Assembly (NCBI RefSeq): GCF_000022145.1
Contig: NC_011891.1
Location: 1,624,001 to 1,688,000, forward strand
DNA from: Anaeromyxobacter dehalogenans 2CP-1
GTDB lineage: Bacteria; Myxococcota; Myxococcia; Myxococcales; Anaeromyxobacteraceae
DNA: 64,000 bases
Direction: 5' to 3'
Both the position numbers and the translations under genes were made by a program. Each line of letters opens with the position of its first letter. The stretch's first letter is position 1. The notes beneath the pieces are model-generated. The model was given only the letters and a program-made list of their open reading frames with translations, had not been told where the DNA came from and made no database searches. Shown in pieces: positions 44,874 to 52,957 of the stretch.

Positions 44874-45725
44874 GTGACCGCGCTCTCTCCCTCCGCCGGA
44901 TCGACCCGGACCCCCGCGCCCCCGGACGCGCCCGCGCTGGCGGGCGCCGCCGCCGACGTCTGGCGCTTCCGCGAGCTGCTCGCGCTGCTGGTGCTGCGCG
45001 ACCTGAAGGTCCGCTACAAGCGCAGCGTCCTCGGGATGGTCTGGACGCTGCTCAACCCGCTGCTCCAGATGGTCGTCTACACCCTGGTGTTCTCGACCAT
45101 CCTGCGGATCGGCGTCCCGGACTACCCGCTGTTCGTCCTGTGCGGCCTGCTCCCGTGGTCGCTGCTCGCGGTCGGGACCACCGGGGCGGCCACCGCGCTC
45201 GTCGGCAACCAGTCCCTCATCCGGAAGGTGGCGGTGCCGCAGGCGGTGTACCCGCTCGCGGTGGTGGGCTCGAAGCTCGCCGACGCGCTGCTCTCGATCC
45301 CGGCGCTGGCGCTCCTCGCGCTCGCCACCGGCCGGCCGCCCGGCGCGAGCTGGGCCTGGCTCCCGCTCGCGCTCGCCTGCGCGGCCGGCTTCACCGCCGG
45401 GCTGGCGCTGCTGCTCTCGTCGGCGACGGTGTTCTTCCGCGACCTGCGCCACCTGGTGGAGCTCCTGTTCCAGGTCTGGTTCTACGTGACGCCGGTGTTC
45501 TACCCGGCGAGCTTCCTCGAGCAGCTCCCGGTGCCCGCCCTGCGCGCCGTGCTCGCCGCGAACCCCGCGGCGCCCATCGTGCGGCTCTTCCAGGAGAGCG
45601 TGTACGAGGGTCGCAGCCCGGCCGCCTCCACCGTCGCGTTCGCGCTGCTGGCCGCCCTCGTCTCGCTCGCGGTCGGGGGCGCGGTGTTCACCCGCTGCGA
45701 GCACGGCCACATCCACCATCTCTGA
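44874..45725 (+). CDS. wzm: Polysaccharide ABC transporter permease (Wzm/KpsM/TagG type)
   Basis: The 283-residue protein has six membrane segments and the ABC-2 polysaccharide-export signatures VLRDLKVRYKRSVLGMVWTL near the N-terminus and FFRDLRHLVELLFQVWFYVTPVFYP near the C-terminus (given here as YKRSVLGMVWTLLNPL and FFRDLRHLVELL). With the adjacent ATPase it would export an undecaprenyl-linked glycan across the inner membrane. The ATPase gene begins one base after its stop. Confidence 0.92.
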   Translation: MTALSPSAGSTRTPAPPDAPALAGAAADVWRFRELLALLVLRDLKVRYKRSVLGMVWTLLNPLLQMVVYTLVFSTILRIGVPDYPLFVLCGLLPWSLLAVGTTGAATALVGNQSLIRKVAVPQAVYPLAVVGSKLADALLSIPALALLALATGRPPGASWAWLPLALACAAGFTAGLALLLSSATVFFRDLRHLVELLFQVWFYVTPVFYPASFLEQLPVPALRAVLAANPAAPIVRLFQESVYEGRSPAASTVAFALLAALVSLAVGGAVFTRCEHGHIHHL

Positions 45726-45726
45726 C

Positions 45727-46491
45727 ATGACCGGGACCATCACCTTCGAGGACGTGGGGATGTGCTACCGCCTGCACCGGGAGCGGGTGCGCTCGCTCAA
45801 GGAGGCGGTGCTGGGCGGCTTCCGGCACCTGCGCGAGGCGGACGAGCTGTGGGCGCTGCGCGGCGTGAGCTTCGAGGTGCGTCCCGGCGAGGCGGTCGGG
45901 CTGGTGGGCGCGAACGGCTCGGGGAAGAGCACGCTCCTCAAGCTCGCGGCCGGCGTGCTGCGCCCGACCGAGGGCCGGGTGCGGGTGGAGGGTCGGGTGG
46001 CGCCCATCATCGAGCTCGCCGCCGGGTTCGACCCCGAGCTGTCCGGCCGGGACAACGTGTTCCTGAACGGCGCGCTGATGGGCCGGGCCCGGCGCGACAT
46101 GGCCCGGCGGCTGGAGCGGATCTTCGCGTTCGCCGAGCTGGAGGGCTTCGAGGACGTGCCGGTGAAGAATTACAGCTCCGGCATGTACGCGCGGCTCGGG
46201 TTCGCCATCGCGGTGGACGTCGAGCCGGAGATCCTGGTGGTGGACGAGGTCCTGGCGGTGGGCGACGAGCGCTTCCAGGCGCGCTGCCTGGAGCGGATCC
46301 GCGCGCTGCTCGCCGGCGGGACCACGCTGTTCCTCGTCTCGCACCAGATGGACCAGGTGGCGGAGGTGTGCCGGCGGGTGCTGCTCCTCCACCGGGGCGG
46401 CGTGTGCCACGACGGCGCGCCGGCCGACGCCATCCGGCGCTACCGGGAGCTGCAGGGCTTCACGCCGCCGCCGGTGGCGCGGACCGGCTGA
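45727..46491 (+). CDS. wzt: Polysaccharide ABC transporter ATP-binding protein (Wzt/KpsT/TagH type)
   Basis: This 254-residue ATPase has Walker A GANGSGKST, the family-specific region PIIELAAGFDPELSGRDNVFL, signature motif NYSSGMYARLGFAIA and Walker B ILVVDEVLAVGDERF. It lacks the C-terminal carbohydrate-binding domain that some Wzt proteins use to recognise a capped glycan end, so it belongs to the short type, which usually does not couple chain-end capping to export. It pairs with the preceding permease. Confidence 0.93.
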   Translation: MTGTITFEDVGMCYRLHRERVRSLKEAVLGGFRHLREADELWALRGVSFEVRPGEAVGLVGANGSGKSTLLKLAAGVLRPTEGRVRVEGRVAPIIELAAGFDPELSGRDNVFLNGALMGRARRDMARRLERIFAFAELEGFEDVPVKNYSSGMYARLGFAIAVDVEPEILVVDEVLAVGDERFQARCLERIRALLAGGTTLFLVSHQMDQVAEVCRRVLLLHRGGVCHDGAPADAIRRYRELQGFTPPPVARTG

Positions 46492-46502
46492 GCGGAGGGC
46501 GC

Positions 46503-47945
46503 GTGGGCGAGGCGGTGCTCGCGGTGGCGGGCGGGGCCGAGCGCGCGCGGCGCGCGGGGGTGGCGCTCGGCCGCGGCGCGGCGCTGGTCGCCGCGGCCGC
46601 GGCCGGGCTGGCGCTGGCGGGCGCCGCGCTCTCCGCGGTCGCGCTCCACAACGGCTTCCCGCTGGTCTACTCCGACACCGGCACGTATCTGGAGTCGGCG
46701 CGGGTGCTCCAGCCCAACCCCGACCGGCCCATCGTCTACGGCCTGGTGGCGCGCGCGGTGGCGCTGGATCGCTGGCCGTGGCTGGTGGTGGCGGCGCAGG
46801 CGCTGCTGCTCGCGGCGCTCCTCCGCGCCGCGTTCCGCGCCGCCGGCGCCCCGCGGCCGGGCGCCTGGGCCGCCCTGGCCGCGCTCGGGCTCGCGGCGCT
46901 CACCAGCGCCGGCGTCACCGCCGGCCACCTGCTGCCGGACGTGCTCGCGCCGGGCGCGCTGCTCGCGCTGGCGCTCCTGCTCGGCGAGCGCGCCGGCCCT
47001 GCGACCCGCGCCGGCGCCTGGGCGGTGCTGGCGCTCGCGGTCGCGTCGCACGCCTCGCTCCTGCCCATCGGCGCGCTGGTGTGCGCGGGCGCGCTGGTCG
47101 TCGCCCTTCGGCGGGCGCCCGGGCGCCTGGCCCGGGCCGGCCGGGTCGCGGTGGCGGCGCTCGCCATCGCCGCCGGCGCGGCCGGGCTCGCCCTGCTGAA
47201 CCGCCACCTCGGCGCCGGCCTGGTGCTCGTCCCGGCCTCCCCGGTGTTCCTGGCCGGCCGCATGGCCGAGACCGGCCTCCTGCACGACGTGCTGGCGGCG
47301 CGCTGCCCCGCCGCCGGGTGGCGCCTGTGCCGGTGGCGCGCCCGGGTGCCGCACGACATCGACCAGTTCGTGTGGCGGCCCGACAGCCCGTTCTACCGGA
47401 TCGGCGGCTTCTCGCCGGCGGGCATCGCGGAGTGCCGGAGCATCGTGCGCGCGTCGCTCTCCGAGCCGCGCTGGCTCGCGCGGCACGCGGTGGACGCGGC
47501 GCGCGGCGGCGCCGAGCAGCTGGTGCGCTTCGACCTGCGCTGGGTGGACTCGGCGGAGGCGGCCGGCGGCTGGTCGCACGAGATGCTGGCGCGGAGCTTC
47601 CCGGGGCAGCTCGCCGCCTACGACGCGGGCCGGCAGCGGCGCGGGACGCTCGACCTCTCCGGCCTGGAGCGGGCCGAGCGCGCCTCGGTCGTGCTCGGCG
47701 CGCTCGTCGCGGCGGCGCTGCTCCTGCGACGGCCGCGCGACCGGCGCGGCGCGGACGCGCGGGCGCTCGCGGCGGTGCTGCTCGCGGGCGTGGTGGTGAA
47801 CGCGGCGGTGTGCGGGGCGCTCTCCTCGCCGAACGGCCGCTACCAGTCGCGGGTCGCGTTCCTGGTGCCGCTCGCGGCGCTGCTGCTCGCGGCGGCCCGG
47901 ACCGGCCGGAGCGGGGAGGAGGGGCCATGGCCGCCCACGCCGTGA
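46503..47945 (+). CDS. GT-C-like polytopic membrane protein, 480 aa
   Basis: About nine to eleven membrane segments follow a short N-terminal cytoplasmic stretch. The first periplasmic loop has LVYSDTGTYLESARVL, an acidic/Tyr motif like the one in GT-C glycosyltransferases that use lipid-linked sugars. A large soluble loop (about 260-380) has CRWRARVPHDIDQFVWRPDS. The GTG start lies 11 bases after wzt and the end overlaps the methyltransferase-glycosyltransferase gene. It resembles the protein at 52958 in layout. Transferase function is an inference from topology and neighbours. Confidence 0.65.
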   Translation: MGEAVLAVAGGAERARRAGVALGRGAALVAAAAAGLALAGAALSAVALHNGFPLVYSDTGTYLESARVLQPNPDRPIVYGLVARAVALDRWPWLVVAAQALLLAALLRAAFRAAGAPRPGAWAALAALGLAALTSAGVTAGHLLPDVLAPGALLALALLLGERAGPATRAGAWAVLALAVASHASLLPIGALVCAGALVVALRRAPGRLARAGRVAVAALAIAAGAAGLALLNRHLGAGLVLVPASPVFLAGRMAETGLLHDVLAARCPAAGWRLCRWRARVPHDIDQFVWRPDSPFYRIGGFSPAGIAECRSIVRASLSEPRWLARHAVDAARGGAEQLVRFDLRWVDSAEAAGGWSHEMLARSFPGQLAAYDAGRQRRGTLDLSGLERAERASVVLGALVAAALLLRRPRDRRGADARALAAVLLAGVVVNAAVCGALSSPNGRYQSRVAFLVPLAALLLAAARTGRSGEEGPWPPTP

Positions 47946-50113
47946 ACTCTGCCGCGTACTGGGAGGCGCGCTTCGCCACCGGCGACTGGGACGCCCACGG
48001 CGGCCCGGCCCAGGCGCGGTTCTTCGCCGAGGTGGCGCTGTCGCTCCTCGCGCCGGAGGTGGTGGACGACCTGCGCGCGCGCCGGGCGACGATCTGTGAC
48101 CTCGGCTGCGGCGAGGGGGAGGGGACCGCCACGCTGGCGGCCGGGCTCGGCGTGCCGGTGGCGGGCGCGGACGTGTCCGGCGCGGCCGTCGCCGTCGCGC
48201 GGCGCCGCCACCCCGGCCTCGCGTTCGAGCGGGCCGACGGCGCGCCGCCCGGCGAGGTGGACGCGCTGTTCACCTCCAACACGCTGGAGCACTTCCGCGA
48301 CCCGTGGGGCGTGCTGGCGGCGGCGCTGGGGCGGGTCCGGCGCTGGGCGGTCCTGCTCGTGCCGTTCGAGGAGCGGGAGCGCATCCCCGAGCACGAGGCC
48401 ACGTTCGAGTGGGAGAGCTTCCCCGCCGAGGTGGCGGGCTTCGATCTCTGGGACCTCCGGGCAGAGGACGTGTCGGCGCGGCCCGGGTCGCGCTGGCCCG
48501 GCGCGCAGGCGCTGGCGGTGTACGCGCGCCGCGGGGCCCCGGACCTGCCGGCGCGCCCGGCGCCGGCGGTGGCGGCGCTCGCCGCGCGCGCGGCGGCGCT
48601 GGCCGCGGTGGGCCGGGCGCTCGCGGCGGAGCGGGACGCCTGGCGGGCGGAGCGCGACGCGCTCGCGGCGGCGCTGGCCCGGGCCGAGGGGTGGCTCTCG
48701 CGCGAGGCCGGCGCGCTCGCCGCGGCGCTCGAGCAGGCCCGCGCGCCGCGCGGCTACGCGGCGGGCCGGCTGCTCGGCGCGCTCCGGCGCGCGCCCGCGG
48801 GCGCGCTGCGCGGCTCGCTGCGGGGCGCCCGGGCGCGGTGGCGCTCCGGTGACGCCGAGGACGATCGGTCCTGCGCCGCGGCCGCCGCCGATGCGCTGGG
48901 CGCGCCCGACCCGCTCCGCGACGGCGCCGCGGCCGCCCGCGCGCTCGCGGCCGGGCTCCCGCCGCCGCCGCCGTCGGCCGACCCGCCCTACCGCGCCCAC
49001 GTGCGGGCGCTGGCGGAGCGCGCCACGATCCCGGGGCCGCGGCGCTCGCGCTCCGGGGACGCGCTCCGCGCGCTCGCCGCGCGCGCCCGCGGCGCGCCCG
49101 CGTCGGTGGTGTTCCCGCCGCTCCTCCCCTGGACGTTCCTGCGGCAGCGGCCGCAGCAGCTCGCCCGGGCGCTCGCGCGGCGCGGTTGCGCGGTGGTGTT
49201 CTGCACCCCGGATCCGGCCCGCGACGACGTGGACGGGCTGCGCGAGCTCGAGCCCGGGCTGTTCCTCGCGTCCGACCTGCGCCTGGCCGGCGACCTGGAG
49301 CGGCCGGTGCTCTGGCTGATGTGGCCGCAGCAGCGCGTTCACGCGGCGCTCCTGCGGCGGCCGCGCCTGGTCTACGACTGCGTGGACCACGCCTCGCTCG
49401 ATCCGCTGCACGGGCCGGCGATGGAGGCGGACCGCGCCGCGCTGGCGCGGGAGGCGGAGCTGGTGCTCGCCACCGCCCCCCGGCTCGCGGACGGCCTGCG
49501 CCCGCTGCGCGACGGCGTGCTGCTCGTGCCGAACGCGGTGGCGCCCGAGGACTTCGCGGCGGCGCCCGGCGCGCCGGTCCCGGCGGACCTCGCCGCGGTG
49601 CTCGCCGGGGGGCGGCCGGTGGTCGGGTACATGGGCGCGTTCGCGCCCTGGGTGGACTGGGCCCTCCTGAACGCGGTGACCGCGGGCGCACCGGACCTCT
49701 CGTTCGTGCTGCTCGGGGCCGACTACGGCGGCGCGCTCGCCCGGCTCGCGCCGCGGCCCAACGTGCACGTGCTGGGAGAGAAGCCGCACGGGGCGCTGGC
49801 CGGGTACGCCTGCCGCCTGGACGCCGCGATGATCCCGTTCGTGCTGGACGAGGTGACCCGCGCCGCCTCGCCGGTGAAGCTCCACGAGTACCTCGCGGCC
49901 GGCGCGCCGGTGGTCTCGACGCCGATCGACGCGTGCCTGGGCGAGCCGGCGGTCGCGGTCGCAGACGGGCCGGACGCGTTCGCGGCGGCGCTGCGGGCCG
50001 CCGTCGGCCGGCGGGACGACCCGGCGCACCGCGCGCTGCGCGAGCGGGCGGTCGCCGCCAACACCTGGGCCGGGCGCGCGGAGCAGATCCTGCGGGCGCT
50101 CGGGGCCGGCTGA
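47927..50113 (+). CDS. Fused SAM methyltransferase and GT4-type glycosyltransferase
   Basis: Residues 1-205 are a class I methyltransferase (ICDLGCGEGEGTATLAAGLG as motif I, then LFTSNTLEHFRDPWGVLAAA). Residues 210-275 form an Ala-rich coiled coil. Residues 390-728 are a GT4-type glycosyltransferase with FPPLLPWTFLRQRPQQLARA, LVYDCVDH, VLLVPNAV, GRPVVGYMGAF and VKLHEYLAAGAPVVSTP. The protein would modify and extend a glycan in one polypeptide; methyl capping of O-antigen ends is a known strategy but is only inferred here. GGGGAGGAGGGG precedes the ATG, and the gene overlaps the previous one by 19 bases. Confidence 0.87.
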   Translation: MAAHAVNSAAYWEARFATGDWDAHGGPAQARFFAEVALSLLAPEVVDDLRARRATICDLGCGEGEGTATLAAGLGVPVAGADVSGAAVAVARRRHPGLAFERADGAPPGEVDALFTSNTLEHFRDPWGVLAAALGRVRRWAVLLVPFEERERIPEHEATFEWESFPAEVAGFDLWDLRAEDVSARPGSRWPGAQALAVYARRGAPDLPARPAPAVAALAARAAALAAVGRALAAERDAWRAERDALAAALARAEGWLSREAGALAAALEQARAPRGYAAGRLLGALRRAPAGALRGSLRGARARWRSGDAEDDRSCAAAAADALGAPDPLRDGAAAARALAAGLPPPPPSADPPYRAHVRALAERATIPGPRRSRSGDALRALAARARGAPASVVFPPLLPWTFLRQRPQQLARALARRGCAVVFCTPDPARDDVDGLRELEPGLFLASDLRLAGDLERPVLWLMWPQQRVHAALLRRPRLVYDCVDHASLDPLHGPAMEADRAALAREAELVLATAPRLADGLRPLRDGVLLVPNAVAPEDFAAAPGAPVPADLAAVLAGGRPVVGYMGAFAPWVDWALLNAVTAGAPDLSFVLLGADYGGALARLAPRPNVHVLGEKPHGALAGYACRLDAAMIPFVLDEVTRAASPVKLHEYLAAGAPVVSTPIDACLGEPAVAVADGPDAFAAALRAAVGRRDDPAHRALRERAVAANTWAGRAEQILRALGAG

Positions 50114-50117
50114 GCCG

Positions 50118-52814
50118 TCAGCCCTGCGCCGGCTTGCGGGCGCGTCGCCAGGCGTCCTCGAACGCGTCGGCGTACGCGCGCGCCATGCTGGCGACGTCCA
50201 GCTCGCCGAGCACCCGCGCGCGCCCCGCGGCCGCGCGCGTCCGCCACGCATCGCGGTGCAGGCCCACCTCGCGCATGGCCTCGGCCAGCGCCGCGAGGTT
50301 CGCCTCCGGGTAGCTGCGGGCCAGCGCGCGGAGCGCCGCGAGATCGAGCGTGGCGAGGCGCGGGTAGGGGTTGGGCAGCACCAGGCCGATTCCACCGCGC
50401 ACCACCTCCCGGGCGGAGCCGACGTCGGTGAGCACGAGCGGCAGCCCGTGGTACATCGCCTCCATCACCGCCACGCTCCAGCCCTCCACCAACGAGGGCT
50501 GCACCAGGCAGTCGCAGCTCCGGAGCAGCCCCGCCACCTCGGTCCGCCCGGCCTGGTGCACCTGGTGCACCCGGTCCTCCAGCCCCGTCCGCCGGATCGC
50601 CGCGGTCACCTCGGCGGCGTAGGCGGCGTCGGCCGGCGCGCCCGCCAGCACCAGGTGCGCGCCGGGGAGCGCGCCCGCGATCCGGCGGAACGCCTCGACC
50701 GTCACGCCCTGCAGCTTCTCGCGCGCGAAGCGTCCCACCTGCACGAAGACGACGTCCCCTGCGCCGATCCCGAGCGCGGCACGCGAGGCGGGCGGCGCCT
50801 CCAGGCCGCGCACGTCGAGGCCGTTCGGGATCACCCGCACCCGCCGCGCGTCCACCCCGAACACCTCCTCGACGTAGCGCTCGACCGGCGTGGAGACCGC
50901 CACCACCAGGTCCATGGCGCGCAGCGCCGCCGCGCGGCGCGCGCGCTCCGCGCCCTCCATCCACACGTACGCGTTGTGCGCGGTGTACGCGCTCGCGATG
51001 CCCCGCCGCCCCAGGTCGCGCGCGCCGGCCACGCTGTAGTGGAGGCTCATGACCTGGAGCTTCCGCTCCTCGGCCGCGCGCGCCAGCCGCCGCTCGTCTC
51101 CGCCGGTGATCACCAGGTCCACCCCGGCCTCGCGCAGGCGCGCGCCGATCGCGCCGGGCGCGCGCGCGTGGACCAGCACCGTGGCGCGAATCCGCTCGCG
51201 CGGCAGGTTGAGCGCCAGGTCGGCCACCACCTGCTCCAGGCCGCCCCGGTCGAGCCCCTCCGCCTGGAGGCCCACGCGCAGCGGCGCGGCCACGGGGTAG
51301 ACGCGCGCCGGCGGCTGCCGCGGCGCCGGGACGCGGCGCTTCTCGAACAGGCGGTAGGCGGCCACGCGCGCGAGCAGCGGCGCGCCGGCGGCCGGGTCGA
51401 GCAGGAACGCGCGCTCCGGGAACCAGCGGCTCGCGAGCGCCTGCGCGCCCGGCTCGCGGGTGAGGAGCAGGTCGTACCGGGCGAGCACCTCGCGCTCAAG
51501 CGCGTCGAGCGGCCGGTCCACCACGCACACCTGCAGCGCCTCGGGCCGGCGCGCCGCCTCCTCGACCGCGGGGTCGTCGCGGCGCGAGAGCAGGTGGGCG
51601 GAGACGTCGCACGGCTCGCCGGGCCCGGCCAGCCGCACGCCGGGGACCGCCACGCCGGTGCAGCGCCAGGCCAGCGGCGCCGCCAGGGCCGCGAGCCGCG
51701 CCTCGTGGCGCGCGCGCAGCCGGTCCACCGCGTCGGCGATGCGCAGCGCCCGCGCCCGGGCGTTCAGGCTGTTCTCGTGGACGCGGTACCGGTAGAGCAC
51801 CTCGTCCACGTGCCCGATCCCGAACAGCGCGTGCATGCGCAGCCAGTAGTCGTAGTCCTCGCCGCCGAACGTGTCCTCGGCGTACGGTCCGAGCAGGCGG
51901 GCCGCGTCGCGCCGGTACAGGAAGCTCGCGCCGATGAAGTTGTCGCCGCTCCGGAGCAGGTTCTCGGTGGTGACCTCGCGCGGCAGGCGCATGCGGCTCG
52001 GGTCGCGCGGATCCTGGTCCTGCGGCCGGAACGCGGGGTCGCGGAGCGGGCGGCCCTCGCCGTCGATGGCCTGGTAGTCCGAGTAGACCATGGCGAGGTC
52101 GGGCCGGGCGCGGAGCCGGGACAGCAGCACCTCGAGCTGGTTCGGCAGCATCAGGTTGTCGGCGGACGTCCAGGTGAACCACTCGCCGGTGGCCACGGCG
52201 AAGCCGCTGTTCAGCGCCGAGGGGAGCTTCTGGTTGGGCTGCGTGAGCACCACCACCCGCGGATGGTCGGCGTAGCGGTCCAGCACGCGCTCGACGCCGT
52301 CGCGCGAGCCGTCGTTCACCACGATGAGCTCGAGGTCGCGGTGGGTCTGGGCGAGCACGCTCTCGATGGCGGCGGGCAGCAGGTCGGCCTGGTCGAACAC
52401 CGGCAGGACCACGCTGACGCGGCCGCGGTGCCCGAGCGTCATCCCCGCGAGCGGCCCGGCGCCGCTCGCCGACGGGAGCCGCGCCGGCGCCCGCTCCGCC
52501 CCGCCCGCGCCGCGCCGCGCCCGCACGCTCCGGCGCAGCGCGCGGGCCGCCCGGCGCGCCCAGGCCGCCGCCGGCAGGGCGTCGCGCACGCGGTAGTACA
52601 GGAGCGCCGCGCGCCAGGCGCGGCTCGCCTCGACGTCGCGGAGCGCGCCCTCGACCGCCCGGAGCCGATCCTCCAGCGCCTCGGCGCGCCGGCGCTCGCG
52701 CTCGGCCACCGCGCGCGCGGCGGCGAGCTCGGCGGGGAGGCGATCCGCCTCCGGGGCGTCCGGAACGGGGAGGGTGTGGGGCTCGCGGGGCTCGCGCTCG
52801 AGGGCGATGGGCAC
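50118..52814 (-). CDS. Two-domain glycosyltransferase (GT2 plus GT4)
   Basis: The 898-residue protein starts with a charged coiled coil (about 20-75), then a GT2 domain (about 130-350: VSVVLPVFDQADLLPAAIES, ELIVVNDGSRDG, TSADNLMLP, FGGEDYDYWLRM) and a GT4 domain (about 510-880: GLDRGGLEQVVADLALNLP, VRVIPNGLD, VFVQVGRFAREK, SLVEGWSVAVMEAMYHGLP). A linker of about 160 residues lies between them. Two different linkages could be made by one chain. The GTG at 52814 is chosen because TAGCTT lies five bases upstream and the extra codons before it are shadow-like. It is convergent with the methyltransferase fusion and divergent from the gene at 52958. Confidence 0.88.
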   Translation of the reverse strand: MPIALEREPREPHTLPVPDAPEADRLPAELAAARAVAERERRRAEALEDRLRAVEGALRDVEASRAWRAALLYYRVRDALPAAAWARRAARALRRSVRARRGAGGAERAPARLPSASGAGPLAGMTLGHRGRVSVVLPVFDQADLLPAAIESVLAQTHRDLELIVVNDGSRDGVERVLDRYADHPRVVVLTQPNQKLPSALNSGFAVATGEWFTWTSADNLMLPNQLEVLLSRLRARPDLAMVYSDYQAIDGEGRPLRDPAFRPQDQDPRDPSRMRLPREVTTENLLRSGDNFIGASFLYRRDAARLLGPYAEDTFGGEDYDYWLRMHALFGIGHVDEVLYRYRVHENSLNARARALRIADAVDRLRARHEARLAALAAPLAWRCTGVAVPGVRLAGPGEPCDVSAHLLSRRDDPAVEEAARRPEALQVCVVDRPLDALEREVLARYDLLLTREPGAQALASRWFPERAFLLDPAAGAPLLARVAAYRLFEKRRVPAPRQPPARVYPVAAPLRVGLQAEGLDRGGLEQVVADLALNLPRERIRATVLVHARAPGAIGARLREAGVDLVITGGDERRLARAAEERKLQVMSLHYSVAGARDLGRRGIASAYTAHNAYVWMEGAERARRAAALRAMDLVVAVSTPVERYVEEVFGVDARRVRVIPNGLDVRGLEAPPASRAALGIGAGDVVFVQVGRFAREKLQGVTVEAFRRIAGALPGAHLVLAGAPADAAYAAEVTAAIRRTGLEDRVHQVHQAGRTEVAGLLRSCDCLVQPSLVEGWSVAVMEAMYHGLPLVLTDVGSAREVVRGGIGLVLPNPYPRLATLDLAALRALARSYPEANLAALAEAMREVGLHRDAWRTRAAAGRARVLGELDVASMARAYADAFEDAWRRARKPAQG

Positions 52815-52825
52815 GTCGAAAGCTA
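52815..52825 (-). promoter_or_regulatory. Leaderless-type -10 element before the GT2-GT4 gene
   Basis: On the minus strand TAGCTT (52825-52820) ends five bases before the GTG start at 52814. It supports that start over an upstream one and mirrors the element on the other strand of this divergent region. Confidence 0.4.
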
Positions 52826-52945
52826 GGGGGCGGGCGCCCGCGCGGCCAGCGCCCGGTGCCCCCGCGGCGCGCGCCGCAGGGGGCGCGCCACAGCCCCGGT
52901 GATGGCCTGCCACGCGCGGCGCCGCGGGGGGAGCCCTGGCCGCGA

Positions 52946-52957
52946 TAAGGTGGCGCG
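52946..52957 (+). promoter_or_regulatory. Leaderless-type -10 element before the second GT-C-like gene
   Basis: TAAGGT (52946-52951) ends six bases before the ATG at 52958, with no ribosome-binding site between. Together with the minus-strand TAGCTT it makes a compact divergent promoter region of about 140 bases. Confidence 0.4.
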
